64,000 bases of DNA. It comes from Lobosporangium transversale (taxonomy: Eukaryota; Mortierellomycota; Mortierellomycetes; Mortierellales; Mortierellaceae). The stretch lies in the NCBI RefSeq assembly GCF_002105155.1, contig NW_019029042.1, positions 1-64,000 on the forward strand, given 5' to 3'. Below, in pieces: positions 35,519 to 51,695 of the stretch. The position numbers and the translations under genes were made by a program. The notes under the pieces are model-generated. The model was not told the DNA's origin and did not search any database. It worked only from the letters and a program-made list of their open reading frames with translations. Every line of letters begins with the position of its first letter. The first letter of the stretch is position 1.

Positions 35519-36899
35519 ATGTCCATCGAACTCGAACCTTCGGTTCAACTCTGCTTCAGACGTAAGCATTCAACTGGATCCGATCACGCTTTCATATAAT
35601 ATAATGCCAACAAAATGGTTATGACCATCTCGAACAACTAACAATTCATAAAAAAAATTAAAAAAATAGGACCTTTGACGGAGGCTATCAAGGAGTCCTT
35701 GATCATCCGCAACCCTACTCAATTGCCCATCGCCTTTAAGGTCAAGACTACTGCTCCAAAGCAATATTGTGTCCGCCCCAACTCTGGGCGTATTGAGCCA
35801 GGAGCTGAGCTGGAAGTGCAGGGTGAGTTTTGGTTTCATCAGGATCACCATGACAGGAACAATATTACTTTTCATAATGTCGGGATCATCGAAAGCCTGA
35901 TGAAACCGTACATCATCTTTATTTCCCAAGAAAATCCAAAAAAAAAAAAAAGACAAATGAGGGGCCACGCGTCTAACATTAGTATTTTGTACACGCGCAT
36001 TTGTTTTATGGTCCGTGTCTAGTTCAAATGCAGGCCATGAAGGAGGAGCCACCTGCTGACTTCAAGTGCAAAGACAAGTTCTTGGTCCAGAGCGTTGCTA
36101 TTACTGCTGAACGCGAGCAGTTACCTGCGGCTGACCTGGTTTGTCCTTTCATCCATTCTATATTGTTTCAGTTTTCACATACAAGGAGTGTAGAGAGTGT
36201 CTGCATCTATTTACGCCAAGCCATTTCATTTTCCCATATTAAAACCAACATCAATAGTGGCCTACAATGGAACGGGATGCAAAGGATCAGATCCGTGAGA
36301 AAAAGATCCGTTGTGTCTTTGTGCATCCTACCGAACCTGGCACAACTCGGATCAAGGGAGAGGATGAACACGGATCACAGAGTGGCGGAAGTAGTACCCA
36401 AAATGCTCCTACGGACGCCCATCAACAGCAGCATCAACAGACAGAGCCTGCACCGATAGCATCACCAATCCATACCACGCAGGCTAGTAGGAGTAGCCAT
36501 AGTGCGTCATCCTCATCGCCTTCCAGCAATATCGACGTCTCGGTCCTGAAACGCGAACTAGAGATAGCTCGTGAGACTATCCAAACTCTTCAAAATTCGA
36601 TCGATAAGTTGCAGAAAGAGACCAACACTGTATGTCATATATTGCTTTGCTTAAAAAAAAAAAAAAAAAAAACTAGCACCTGTGATATATTGGCCACTGA
36701 ACAATTCACAAATATGAATGTATCTGGTGTTTTCTGCATTTAAAATTAGGTCCGTCCACGCAAGCCCGAGTCGAACGCCGTAGCACCAACAGTGGGCGCG
36801 ATTCAACACCAGAATTATGTCCAACAAGGGCTCTATCCTATTAGCTATGTTGCTGGAGCAGCAGTCATCGCTTTTTTATTTGCATATCTCTTTTTTTAA
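35519..36899 (+). CDS. SCS2: VAP/Scs2-type ER membrane protein
   Basis: Five exons: 35519-35561, 35670-35822, 36023-36138, 36258-36629 and 36750-36899; 277 residues. The N-terminal major sperm protein (MSP) domain is clear: MSIELEPSVQLCFRRPL, IIRNPTQLPIAFKVKTTAPKQYCVRPNSG, then EEPPADFKCKDKFLVQS. A Ser-rich linker, a coiled coil (LKRELEIARETIQTLQNSIDKLQKE) shown only by its heptads, and a C-terminal membrane anchor (VAGAAVIAFLFAYLFF) follow. The protein tethers the ER to other membranes by binding FFAT-motif partners. The KTTAPKQYCVRPN surface that binds FFAT is intact. The start is the only ATG in exon 1, 43 nt before the first donor. Confidence 0.95.
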
Positions 36900-37961
36900 A
36901 GACCATTGTTCTTTTTATTTTTTTTTTTCTTCTACCATTTTTTTTCTCGCACAAAACACAACGACGAATATTCTAGGTTAAGAGAATATTAAATGGCATA
37001 GTCTAAGATTGCATCTTTATTTCTCACACGATTAAAGTGCAGATTAGGATACATGTATGATGCAAAGTGTTCAAAACATTATATGGACGTACCTGGACTG
37101 TGTAAAAATTCCCTGAGAAAGTGGCAGTGCCTTTCACCAACCTGATTGGACTGACTGAGCATGACCCTCCTCCATTCACACATGGCCTTTCCCAGGAACA
37201 CACGCCGCCCTGATTTCGGCTCTCTTTTCTTATCAGTGCACATGCTTGTGTCCCGAATTTGGTCCAATGATCACGGCCTAGTGCTGCGGAAAATGAATGT
37301 TTCTTATTAAGAAGACCATTCATACTTTCCTTTGAGGGACCATTAAGATGAAGGGTGGGCGAAATAAATAGACGAGCCTTCACTTGGAAATACATGTCGG
37401 GATAGAAGATACGAGAAGATTTTTGTTTTCGAAATGAAATGGAGCTCTATTGACAATGATCAATAGTCCACTTATGGTTGTTGAGTACATACGAATGTAC
37501 ATTTACGTTGAAGTATGTCCGGAAAAAGTCTTTTCTGCTTCGCTTTTTTTTTTATTTTTTTTTTTATACTTTTTATCCGCCCCATTGCCCAATTAGACTA
37601 ATCAAGGAGTGGTTGACGAATGAGAGCCCTGTATGACCAACAACATGTCGATTATGAGAAAGTGCGGCGATTCAACAACACCATCCATGTTGTTTATCTT
37701 CACCTTATTTAAGCAAAAAGGTGAGCGATTCACTTTTTTTCCCTTTCTTTTCTTTTTTTTTTCTCTTTTGTCCACCCTCTTCTCAACCCACGCCTCCCTG
37801 TCACCCTTCAACTAGTCATTCCTGCTTTCGACTGTTCTAATCGTACTCGTCGGATCAGATACAACTCAGCTGACAGGCCGTGTAAAATATCATTTCCATT
37901 CTGTTCGGTCCACACTTTCGATTTAAGCAAGTGCAAAAACTTTTTAGTTTAATTCAGAGAA
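36900..37961. other. spacer before the first ABCC gene
   Basis: 3' flank of the VAP gene and promoter of the ABC transporter. It contains poly-T patches near 37545 and 37750. No coding region is recognised. Confidence 0.45.
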
Positions 37962-40900
37962 ATGGATTCCACTGTCGGGTATGTTTGAATCCCACTCATG
38001 TTGGATCATATGCTTCTATCATGAAGATAAATAAAGTTGAGGGCAACGATTTATTTAATTTATTTCATTTTTCTCTGTAGATTGGTGGATTCCACCCTAC
38101 CACTGGCTTATTCAATTGCCTCCGTAGGATTAATTTTCTATCTCACCAAGAAGCCTATTCATCTCGATCAGTATGACGAGGTGAGAGAAAGTCTTCAGAA
38201 TAATGATGATGCTGCCATCGAGGACCATCAAAGAGGCGATACTGCACATTCGGATTCAGTGGTACTAGAGTCATTCCAAGCACAATACCAAGCACAACGT
38301 GCTTCTGGCATGGCTATCAATTTTGCTCGGTTAGGACTCACGACTTTCCAGCTGGGTTTGGCTGTGTTTTCGATGATTCTCATTCACACATCCAGGAGCT
38401 TATTAGGTGGTATTAGGGTTTTATCCTGGGTATATGCCTTGGTATTATCCTTTGTGCATCTTATCCGCCCTACTGCTTCTCACCAGCTCCTGCTTCGACC
38501 TCAAATGGACTTTTTTTATGTACTTGAGCTTGTTCTATCGGCAATCCGGCTATACCGTGCAGATATTTTGGAGCTGCCTGCAAGTGAATGGTCTCTTTCA
38601 CTCAAGATGGAAGGTGCTATTTGGATCACGGTTGTTCTATTAATTTTGGTGGCGTTGGTGACCACACCAACTCAACCATTAGCAACGGTCAGAAAACCAA
38701 GAGAAGGCGAGGTCCCCCGTACTCCTTCTGCTGAATTATCTTCGTCCTTTTATTCCCAGATCGCGTTCTCCTGGATTAATCCCCTGGTTTACCTCGGCCT
38801 CAAGAAGCCTCTTCAAAGTGCTGATCTGCCTGATCTGGAACCAACAGATCTGTCACAACACACTGTTAACAAGTTTAAAAGACTCCAGTAAGTATTTCGC
38901 ACTACAAGGCATCCATCATCCACACACAAACAAAGCCATTTGTCAATGTATACTTTATTCACATGTTTGTGTTAACATTTGTTGGTTATTTTAGCAAACA
39001 GACTAAATTTATTCGAGCTGCCCTCACTGCTGTCCGTCGTGACATTATCATCCAGTTCTGCTGGGGAGTCCCTTATAGTATGCTTGCTGTTGCTTCGCCT
39101 TACTGTCTCAACAAGATCATCAAATACATTGAATGCAAGGATTGTGGCCCACCAACATTCAATAACTATTTGTGGGTATTCGCTTTGTTTATGGTAACAA
39201 TACTCGAGTCAGCTGCACAGCAGCAAGCTTTGCATCGAGGTCGTCGCCTCTATATCCACTTGGTTTCAATCTGCAATGAGCAGGTTTTTGCAAAAGCACT
39301 TCGTCGCAAAGACACGGCCTCCCCTGACAAAAATGCTGACAAAAATGCTGACAAAAAAGAGAAAGCCGACTCGGATGTGAACAAAAAGAAGCGTGGCTTA
39401 AACGTTTCCAGTAAGTCCATGGTGTAAACTATTTAATTTCTTCGTTCCTCATTGTTATAATTTTTCCATCCAATCTCACTCTTTTTTTTTTTTTTTTTTT
39501 TTTTTTACGTGGTTAGACTTGGTTGGTGTTGATATCGAGGCATTGCAACAGATTTTCTGCTATATGTATGAGCTTTACTCGATCCCTATTCAGTTTAGCT
39601 TGGGTGCCTATCAACTCTATTTGCTACTTGGACGGGCTGCTTTTATCGGTATTGGATTCATGATTATCACATTACCTGTTCCTGCTTTCCTATACGCTAC
39701 CATTGGTAAGCTCTTTGCGGCAGTTATGGAAAACAAGGATGACCGCATGGATTACCTTACAGAGATGTTATCAGCTATTCGCATTGTCAAGTTCTTTGGT
39801 TGGGAGAGCAAATTTGTCGAAAAGATCAATAACGCACGCGAGAAGGAACTCAAGCAAATCAGGAAAACCTACGTCCGAATGTGCTTTGCCGGCATTGCCT
39901 GGCAGATTATTCCGCTCCTGAACACTGTGGTCTTCTTTTTAGTCTACACAAAGCTCTACGGGAATGAAATTTCAGCCTCAATCTTGTTTACTACATTATC
40001 GCTTATCAACATCATGCGTATGTCCTTGAACACGCTTCCTTGGGCTATCAGACACGCCACGAAGGCTTCTGTCAGCATGAAGCGTATCGCTAAGTTTGTG
40101 GAAGAGGAAGAGGAGCTCATCAGGGATACGACAGTGACTAGGCTTGATGGCAAAGCTCGCACGCACTCTGAATCTTATCCTTTGATTGGTTTTGTCAATG
40201 CTTCTTTTACCTGGCCCAATAAAGAGCAGGACAATGTGTCTGAAGAAGTAACTGAGAAAAAGTCATGGCTTCAAAAGTTGAAGAGTAAGTTCTCAAGGAA
40301 CCCTGAGCCCGTTGCTGGGCCCGCTAGTGCGCCCGAGGCTGTACAAGAGCGTTTCAAGCTCAAGGGCATTTCCGCTGATTTCCCTGTCGGCCAGCTGTCG
40401 TTGATTGTCGGCCCTACTGGATCTGGAAAGTCTGCTCTATTGCTTGCTCTTCTAGGTGAGCTTGACCGCCTAGAAGGAAAAACATATTTGCCTCGTTTGG
40501 ATTATGACGAAACTCACACACGCGGTCGAGGTTCTGGGATTGCATACGTCGCTCAGACAGCTTGGCTTCAAAACTCGACTATCCGTGACAATATTCTGTT
40601 TGGCAAGGAATTTGATGAGGTTCGTTATAATGCCGTCATCGAGGGCTGCGCCTTAGTAACCGATTTCGATATCCTTGAAGCCGGTGATGCAACCGAAATT
40701 GGGGAGCAAGGAATTACACTCTCTGGAGGCCAGAAGCAGCGTGTCTCCCTTGCTCGTGCTATATATTCCGACGCTGCTGTCCTTCTTCTGGACGATTGTC
40801 TTTCTGCTGTCGATACCCACACGGGCAAGCAGCTATTCCAAACTTTGACTGGGCCACTTATGGAAGGTCGTACTATTCTTATGGTCACTCACCAAGTCCA

Positions 40901-43268
40901 ATTGTCATTGAGTGCAGCCAGTTATGTTGTTGTTCTAGATAATGGCGAGGTTGTTGGCACAGGCACTCCAGAGATTGTTTTGCGTAACAAGTGGATTGAA
41001 AATGTGACGCTGGCCACCCCAGTGGCAGATGATTCGAGCGAAGTCAGTACCCTAGATGATGAAGGTGCTGCCAGGAATATCAAAAAGCCCGAGAAAAAGG
41101 CTTCGAAGCTTATTGAAGATGAAAAGAAAGTAGAGGGTTCTGTTTCCTGGAGTGTCTACAAAATATATTTGACTGCCTCCGGCGGGTGGTTCTTCTGGAT
41201 CAGCATCCTCGCTTTCTTGATAGTACGCGAGCTGATCAGTATCAGCCAAAATGGGTGGTTAGCTATCTGGGCCAACAAGGCTGCTGAAGATACTGGAGCT
41301 TTTGTTATTATGGCCATTCGAAGGATTACACCTGAACCTATTATCCAATCTGTGTACTCAGCGTTTACCCCGAAAGGCGGGAATTTATCTGATGATGTGA
41401 CCATGAAAGTCGCTGGACCCGACAACGTCGTATATTATCTTGGCGTTTATATTCTTCTCAGCCTTGCCACAGCAATCTTTTACTCGCTCGCGGAGTTTTA
41501 TGCATTGGTTGTAGGCAACATCCGAGGATCCAGAGTCATTCATAAAGATTTGCTTTACAAGGTCTCACGTGCCAAAGTCCGCTTCTTTGACACCACGCCC
41601 ATTGGCAGAATCATTAATCGCTTCAGCACGGATATTGCGACAATCGATGAGCAAGTTCTCCGTGGTCTAGAAAGTTTCCTTGGCTATGCGATCGCACTCC
41701 TTGGTATCATTTTCATTATTTCCGTCAACACTCCATTGTTCCTTGTTGCTGCTGTCTTTATTGTCGCCATTTACGTTGTTCTAGGATATATCTATGTTCC
41801 TGTCAGCAGAGATCTGTAAGTGTTTGTTTTTGTTAAAAAGCTAAAGGAAGTAATTGCCATATTTTAATTGCTGACATTCTTTGCTTTTAATTTCCTGTAA
41901 CGTAGCAAAAGACTAAACTCTATCTCCAAGTCACCAATCTTGAATCACTTCAACGAATCTCTTAATGGTGTGGCCACCATTCGTGCCTATGGATTTGAAA
42001 AGCGATTCCAGACGAGAAACTTGGTCAATTTGGATGACAACAACCGGACCTTCTTCCTTCTCTGGGCGACGAACCGATGGTTGCATTGGCGAGTCGATAT
42101 TACGGGTGCACTGGTTTCTTTCAGTGCTGGAATGTTAGTTCTGCGCAACTGGGAGTCAATCGCCCCTGGCTGGGCTGCGCTAAGTTTAAGCTATTCGCTC
42201 ATGTTTACCTTAAACATCGTGTGGATCATTCGTGTATATGCTGAGAACGAGATGAACATGAACGCAGTTGAGCGTGTCTCTGAGTACATGGATATTGAGG
42301 AAGAGCCTCCAGCAATTATTGAGGGCTCTAGACCCCCAGCTTCCTGGCCTCACTCTGGTGAGATTACTATCAATCATCTTACAGTTCGTTATGCACCTGA
42401 TACCCCTGATGTTCTCAAGGATGTTTCAGTCAAGATTAAGGCTGGTGAGAAGGTTGGTGTCGTGGGCCGTACTGGATCGGGCAAGTCGACGTTCGCTATT
42501 AGTTTGTTCCGCTTCATGGACCCTACAAGTGGTAGCATTTGCATTGACGGCATTGATATCAGTAAGATTGGTCTCCAAGATCTTCGGTCTAACTTAACGA
42601 TCATTCCTCAGGACCCCATTCTCTTCAAAGGCACTCTTCGCTCCAATTTGGATCCCTTCGGCGAACGTGAAGATCAAGAGCTCTGGGAAGCATTGAGGCG
42701 GAGCCACTTAATTCCAGTAGAGGCGGCTAAGCGTCAGGGTACAGAAGCTCTTATCTCAGATCGAGATACTGCAAATCCCTCTTCATCTTCTCAATCGCCT
42801 GCACCTTCAGTCAAAGGTTCTCAGTCTGATACCGACGTGATTGTGGACCCCTCCAAGATTACGCTCGACACGAGTGTAAAGGAGAATGGTTCAAACTTTT
42901 CTCAAGGCCAACGCCAGTTAATTGCTCTGGCTCGTGCACTGGTTCGCCAACCGAAGATCATCATCATGGACGAAGCTACCGCCAGCGTAGATTTTGAGAC
43001 AGATATCAAGATTCAGAACACCATCCGAGAAGAGATGGCAGATGCGACCATGGTTACGATCGCTCATCGTATAAGGACGATTGCAGATTTTGATCGAGTT
43101 CTGGTCTTAGATCAGGGAAAGGTGGTAGAATATGACAAGCCCTATACTCTGATGCGCAAGGAGGGTGGTATATTTAAATCCATGTGCGAGCGCTCAACAG
43201 AGTTTGATGCGCTTTTAGCCATTGCAGAAGAGAAGGAAAAGCGTGATGCACACCGGTTGAGACAATAA
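37962..43268 (+). CDS. ABC transporter, ABCC/MRP type (full-size)
   Basis: Five exons: 37962-37978, 38081-38887, 38995-39410, 39517-41815 and 41906-43268; about 1633 residues. Exon 1 is only 17 nt (MDSTVG start). The order is: N-terminal extension with several hydrophobic helices, linker, membrane domain 1, nucleotide-binding domain 1 (Walker A GPTGSGKSAL, signature LSGGQKQRVSLARA, Walker B VLLLDDCLSAVD), membrane domain 2 (VRFFDTTPIGRIINRFSTD), and nucleotide-binding domain 2 (GRTGSGKST, FSQGQRQLIALARAL, IIIMDEATASVD). The family exports glutathione conjugates, organic anions or drugs from the cytosol or into the vacuole. The second nucleotide-binding domain has a Ser/Asp-rich insertion of about 50 residues before its signature motif. 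A second ABCC gene lies 11 kb downstream in the same orientation. Confidence 0.95.
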
Positions 43269-43897
43269 GATTGGCCAGTTTACAGTTTTGTAGGTTTTAT
43301 AATAATAGGAATAATAAAAAAGCCTTTCTCAATTATAATCAAATAGGCAAATGCCTCGAAGAAAAGTTGCCTGAAATGTTTATGTGCATCTGTATGCCAA
43401 TCTTTTATTCAACACTGATGATTGTTGGGAATCTTTAGGTCAGTCATTATTGGACATATTGCCCCGTATTGTTTTGCTTAAGAACAGGAGGATTAACCTA
43501 TACATATGGGGGTGGATGGAATCTAAAAGAATCGATGTACTTTTCTTTCTTTGATCGGTTTATAGCTACAGGTTTTCAAATGTTATTGATATTTAAAAGA
43601 ACTTTTGCAGAGAGACAACAGAGCCTTTTTGAAGTCAAGCCAGAAATTTCAAAGTAATTTTTCTGAGAGATTTATTCCTTTGACGGACAACGTTAGAGGT
43701 TTAGTTTTACTTATTATCATTTTGGAGTCATTATCCTCACTTGTTAATGCATTGGTGGATTAGGAAGTTATTTCGAACAACATATCAACAAAGCATGCAT
43801 TGTATTTGCACGCCTCTAAATACGAAGCATGATACATTTTTTTTCCCCTCTTTCTTTTAATCTACTGCGTTCACTTCAATTAGTCAATCAAATACAT
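43269..43897. other. convergent 3' spacer
   Basis: Between the ABCC stop and the complex I subunit stop. AT-rich; only short random frames. Confidence 0.5.
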
Positions 43898-44286
43898 CTA
43901 CTTGTCATTCTGAGTAGTGTCCTGAGAAAGATGGTATTTGTGGTTTGTGGTATTAAACCAGGGGAAAGCAGCTAAAAAAGGAACCAACAAAAGAAAAAGC
44001 GGCGGATATATAAATATAAGTTAGGACCCATAAATATAAGATATGACACTGAAAGGAAAAGTATTGACTTATAAAAAAAGAGTCTTACAGAACTTGAGCG
44101 CGGCATATTTGGAGTTCCTTGCAGCAGCGGCTTGAGTAACGTCATCCATAGTGGGTTCTCCATAAGCAGGAAGACCCTTGGCAGCACGATCCTCCATCTC
44201 GGTACGATTCATAGCCTGTTCTCTAGCATTTTCATCCCATCCCCAAAAACGAACTATAAGAAAAAAATTATAATAATAATAATAAT

Positions 44287-44317
<31 letters not shown>

Positions 44318-45100
44318 CAATCAGATTCTTGGATAACTAGCTTTTTGTCATTCATATTGATAATGCGTAGGATATATATGTTTTTTTGCTGGTACGTACG
44401 ACTTGACTTCTGATAAGAATAAAGGAATCCTCCCATGAAACCCATGGCGGTGGCAAGGCCCAATGCAACATTGATTCCTTTTGGTCCAGCAGCAGGTCTG
44501 ATTCGCTCTATTGATATGAAAAATAAGAATAACTGACATGAGCTTACTTACCCTTTCAAAAAAAAAAAAAATCCTGAATGGTCCTCGCCCATAGTAATGC
44601 TGTTGTTGACTAGAGGTTCCAACAATGTTTGCCTTCATTTTCTTCAATAGATTATCCCCATGAAATTTAAAACATTATCTCGAGGAATCATGGCCATTGC
44701 ATCAGAACAATAGCACTCAATCCTAACGTAATGCCCAATTGGTCCGTTTCCTTTATTTTTCACCTTTGCTTTTATCTTTTTTTGCCTTTTTTCCCTCGTG
44801 TATTTTGGATCACATATCCGTGTACTCATCGCTCGATATTCCTGTCGTACTTTTTTTTTTTTTTTCCTTTCTTTCTTTCTTTCGTTCTTTCTTTTGCCCT
44901 TCAGTTATTATAAATATCGTTTCCTTTGAGAAATTTGTTTACTCTTTACCAAAAGCCAAGAGGATAGCTGGTGCTCCGGCTGTCAGAGTGCCCCAGGCGA
45001 CATAATCCGAGCCACGCATGTAGCGTACGACACGCAAAAAGTGGGGGTCTGAGTCGATGACCGGATACTCTGTCTTGATGTATTGTTCTGAAGAAGACAT
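43898..45100 (-). CDS. NADH:ubiquinone oxidoreductase accessory subunit (about 20 kDa, NUXM-like)
   Basis: Four exons: 44950-45100, 44400-44507, 44089-44253 and 43898-43971; 165 residues. The N-terminal part has the family pattern EQYIKTEYPVIDSDPHFLRVVRYMRGSDY, shown here only as recognised blocks. Then WGTLTAGAP, a membrane segment (GLATAMGFMGGFLYSYQ), RFWGWDENAREQ, and an end AARNSKYAALKFSAFPWFN with NHKYH. This fits the fungal 20-21 kDa complex I accessory subunit of the inner mitochondrial membrane. The last 74-nt exon was found by homology of its end: reading through the donor at 44088 instead would give a short unrelated tail. Intron 2 contains T8A24. Confidence 0.9.
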
Positions 45101-45487
45101 TGCTGATGGAGAAATGGAATAGTTTTTGAGCGGTGCAAAAAAAAAAAGTTTCTGAACGGTGATTTACATTTCCTTTGATCCAATTTACATGGGAAAATAG
45201 AGACATAAGCACGTGACCAAGCTCCACCAATATTCTTTTTTTTTTTTTTTTTTTTTTATTAAAAGATATTGCAATTTGCTAATGTACAAAGGCGTCAAGG
45301 GAAGAATGCCAATTTTTACACAAATTAGAAAAGAGGAATAAAGTGCCTTTGGAAAAGACTAGTGTTATCGATAGGATCCAGTTCCATTGCGGAGCGGGTA
45401 TATCACTCAAGACTACCCAAAGTCCAAGCTATCCTCACAAATTTAACAAAAAAAAAGAAAAAAATGTATCCAAAAGCACATGGTCAT
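45101..45487. other. spacer between complex I subunit and helicase
   Basis: Upstream of the complex I subunit start and downstream of the helicase stop, both on the minus strand. It contains poly-T at about 45236-45257 and no gene. Confidence 0.5.
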
Positions 45488-47734
<2,247 letters not shown>

Positions 47735-48416
47735 TATTGATGAAAGGAAGAGTATGGGCGACTAAAAAAATGAAAGAAGAGAAACCAAATATTACTCTGA
47801 TTCTACCTGTGTGGTTCCTTTTTTTTTTTTTTTGTACCACGAGTAGTCAACGAAAACAATAGGAAGGATATTTTTGACGCAAAAGCAACGTGCCTCAAAC
47901 CTCAGATACCTCAGGCGCAGATACAAATTGTACCCATTTGGGCAATGATGGGTGGATGGGCTCGTCTTGTCCACATGACGAGCAAAACCGTTTCAATATA
48001 ATGAGATAAAGATATGACATGACACGAGAAAAACGGGTAAAGTACACCCGCCAATCCAAATCCCCAACAACATGAACCCAACGGCGAATTGGTCTGTCCA
48101 CTAATCACCGACTCCGGGGCAATGGTCTTTTGCTTTTCCCTTGATTGATTTCTGCAATAAGGTTAAATACGGTCCTTTCCCCACACAGAGCACATGCGCT
48201 TGTTTAAACTGTGTCTCATAAAGTCATCCATCGGCCATCGTTTCATTCGTTATCTCTTTCTATCTCCTCTTTCTCTCCTTTTTATCTTCTCTCTTTCTAT
48301 CTTCATATTTTACTTCTTTTTTTCCTTCAACTTTCTTCTTCTCTTCACCTTTTTTTAAACTTTTATCTGCACCGCCCGCATTTTGCCTTTTTTTTTAGTC
48401 TCTACTGTTAATTACT
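47735..48416. promoter_or_regulatory. bidirectional promoter region, helicase / acyl-CoA oxidase
   Basis: About 680 bp between two divergent starts. The right 200 bp (48220-48400) are highly pyrimidine-rich, typical of fungal leader sequence before the oxidase ATG. I do not identify a specific factor site. Confidence 0.5.
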
Positions 48417-51169
48417 ATGCCATCGGCTGAAAACCAACAGCAGCTCGATATTGCTGCCGAGCGCAAAAAATGTACATTTGACCCCGCCTTGCTCACTCCA
48501 CTTTTTTATGGTGGTGAGGAAAAAATGAGACGGCTCAAGAAGATTGAAGCCATGGTCGACAATGATCCTGTCTTTGATCGCTCCGATCGATACTTCCTCG
48601 GAAGAACAGAGGTAAATTACATGTCTCATTGCTGACCTGCGCGTGAGATTGACATCCCCATTAACCTTGCTCTACCTAATTTACTAAAACTAGCGTTTCA
48701 AACGAGCGCTGCCAATGGTGAAGCGATATGTCGAGCTACGTAACGAACATGGGCTCACTCCCGAAGAGTCTGCCTACTTCAAAGTCTATGTAGATGATTA
48801 TATTCCGGTTCACCTTCATGAATGTAGGTGAAGGAAACTCTACTATTGCTCATGTTGGTTAAAGAACATCCCATAGGTCCTAACCAACTTTTTTGTTTCC
48901 TTTCCATTGATCAAGCCATGTTCTTACCCGTCTTGAGATCCCAGGCCAGCAAAGAACAGCTTAAGAAATGGGGTCCTCTCTCCGAGAATTATCATTATAT
49001 CGGATGGTATGTGTTGGACCTATCATTCAGCATCCTTGGAAGAAAAAAGTCTGTGCAACCAGGACATTACGCTCATTCTTTTATTTTTTCCCTTCATGCA
49101 GTTATGCACAAACCGAGCTTGGGCACGGGTCGGCATTGTCTCGGCTCGAAACTACGGCCACACTTGACATTGACCGTGATGAATGGGTGATCAACTCCCC
49201 CACGCAGTCTTCTGCAAAGTTTTGGATCGGATCCCTGGGAAAACTGGCTAACCATGCCTTGGTTCAGGCTAAACTGATTATAAAGGGCAAAGATTATGGT
49301 GCTCATCCATTCTTAGTGCCAATCCGATCATTGAAGGATCACAGTCTCTTACCTGGTGTATTCATAAGGGATCAGGGCCCTAAACAAGGCGCTATTTCGA
49401 TGGACAATGGATATGCACGTTTCAATAACGTGCGTATTCCACGAGAGAATGTACGTTTTTGCTCTTGAAGCTTTACGTCAAAATTAGCCTGTCAATCCTG
49501 TCAATCCGGAAACATCAGGTCATTAATTATTTTTTTTTTATTCGTCTTTAACACAGATGCTTATGCGGTTTTCGCAAGTCTCACGAGATGGCGTCTACTC
49601 AAAGCCCATCCATCCCAAACTGGCATACGGAGGTATGACTGCCGTTCGTGCGACACTGATTAATCATTCAGCTCATTCCATGGCCAGAGGTATGTTGATG
49701 TTCGATTTTTTTTTTTTTTTTTTTTTTTAAACAGATAGGCTCCATATATACTCCATACAGACACTAATATGGAATCTTGAACCACGCTATTTTACAAATT
49801 TCAGCTGCAACGATTGCTACCCGGTACTGTGCTGTTCGCCGTCAGGGTAATGTAGATATCGCAACAGATCTTGAGACGCAGGTTCTAGACTATCCAGGAG
49901 TCCAATCCCGTATTCTGCCTTTGATTTCGCATGCATTTGCTACAATTTTTTCAGGATACTGGATGAATGAAATGTACGCCCAGTATAATGCTGATATTTC
50001 AAAAGGAGATGTCTCCTTATTGAAAGATGTCCATGTTTATTCTTCTGGTCTGAAGTCATATTGCACCAAGCTTGCTGCCGATGGTATCGAAGAGGCGCGA
50101 AGATGCCTTGGCGGGCATGGATATTCCTTGTTTTCAGGAATGATTGACTTTCATCGACAGTTTCTTGCAACAGTGACATATGAAGGAGAAAACGCACTGT
50201 TGACTGTAAGCATCTTTTAAGGCTCCCCTCTCGAAGCATTATGGTTTATCTGTTTGTTTGTTGCAGTGGCCTAACACTTTCGTCGTTATCCATACTTGAA
50301 ATAGCAACAAGTGTCCCGTTATTTGCTCAAGCTTTACAAAGATACTATCCGCGACCCAAACATTCGATTGTCGGCTCCGTCTAAATACATTTTGTCACTT
50401 GTGGACTATTCTACCTTCAAGAATCAAAAGTGCCAAGCACAATCCATCAAAGACTTTTACCAGGTTGAGATTGTTCTTGCTGCTTTCCAGCACCGCGCCG
50501 CGCGTCTGATCTTTGAGCTCGCAGAGGCTGACAAGGCTGGTGCTACGTGGTCCGATCTCAACCTTGAGTGTATGCGCCTCTCCAAGGTATGGATGAATCA
50601 TGACAATATTCATTTGACTGCTACATATTCCTCTTTACTCGATGACACTGATACGATTGGGTCTTCTTTATTGTTTGAATATGCAGGCCCATGTTCAATA
50701 CATCATGATTGAAAACTTTTACAATGGCCTGGAAAAGCGATATAATGCATCTTCAAATCCTACTTTGCAACAGAAGAACCTACTAGCTGCAGTTCGTTCT
50801 GTCTATCATCTTCATGTCTTTTACACTATTGAGACGGAGTTGAGCGAGTTCTTAGAAGATGGTTACTTTTCACGCGATCATGCCGCGTGGATTCGTCAAG
50901 GCGTCAAGGATAATCTGAGAGCCGTACGGCCAAATGCAGTTGGGTTTGCAGACTGTTTCGGATTCACTGACACGTTCCTTAATAGCGCATTGGGATCATG
51001 GGATGGCCGGGCATACGAGCGCTTGGCGGAGATGACAGAGCGCGAGCCACTGAACTCGGAGTCGATGACTGACAAGAATGGTGTGATTTGGGGGTACGAA
51101 GAGTATCTCAAACCTCTGATCTATGGTCAGGTTGGGGCATACAAGGGAACAGGCACGTCCAAATTGTAG
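48417..51169 (+). CDS. POX1: peroxisomal acyl-CoA oxidase
   Basis: Eight exons: 48417-48611, 48694-48823, 48916-49006, 49102-49450, 49557-49689, 49805-50205, 50305-50586 and 50687-51169; 687 residues, typical length. It oxidises acyl-CoA to trans-2-enoyl-CoA with FAD and oxygen, giving hydrogen peroxide, the first step of peroxisomal beta-oxidation. Family blocks include CYAQTELGHGS, then LETTATLD, AKFWIGSLGKLANHALV, GPKQGAISMDNGYARFNNVRIPREN, RCLGGHGYSLFSG and VTYEGENALLT, where the Glu is the family's catalytic base. The C-terminus is exactly SKL, a type 1 peroxisomal targeting signal, which confirms the last exon. It shares a divergent promoter with the helicase gene. Confidence 0.97.
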
Positions 51170-51695
51170 ACAGATTGATTTGTAGCTTATTTCCTCGATA
51201 TAACAGTTTTTTTTAAAAAGCAATCAAAGGGGCTCTGCGCAACCTCCTAGGATAGGAGGGGGTTGCATGGGGCAGGCAACAGCTCCGCATGCAAAAATAG
51301 GCAATAAAGACAATGCTATAATTAACTGGCTCAATGCAACAGCAAACAGATCGAAACGGTTCAATAAATTTAATAAGAAAATTAATATAACTCATAACTC
51401 AGACGACCAGACAGTGATTGATGTGAATCAAAATGAGCCATTGTGCATTGTGTGGATGTGTGTTGTATAATGAATGAATATGCTCTGTTTATGCATGGCT
51501 CCGTCAACTGTCTAAGCATCGCATCTCTTTGTTTTTTTTTTTTTTTTTTTTTTTTTTCTTACTTCTTTTTTCTCATTCTCTTCTTTTCTCTCTTTGTCAT
51601 TCTCATTCTCTTTGTTTCATTCCCTTATTCGAGAATCATAAAACTCGAATCCCTTATACATTCATCTTTCTAAAGTCAAGTTTCACTTACCAAAC
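51170..51695. other. spacer
   Basis: 3' flank of the oxidase gene and promoter of the Gln-rich protein gene. It has a poly-T tract at about 51532-51557 and a CT-rich leader before the ATG at 51696. No gene. Confidence 0.5.
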
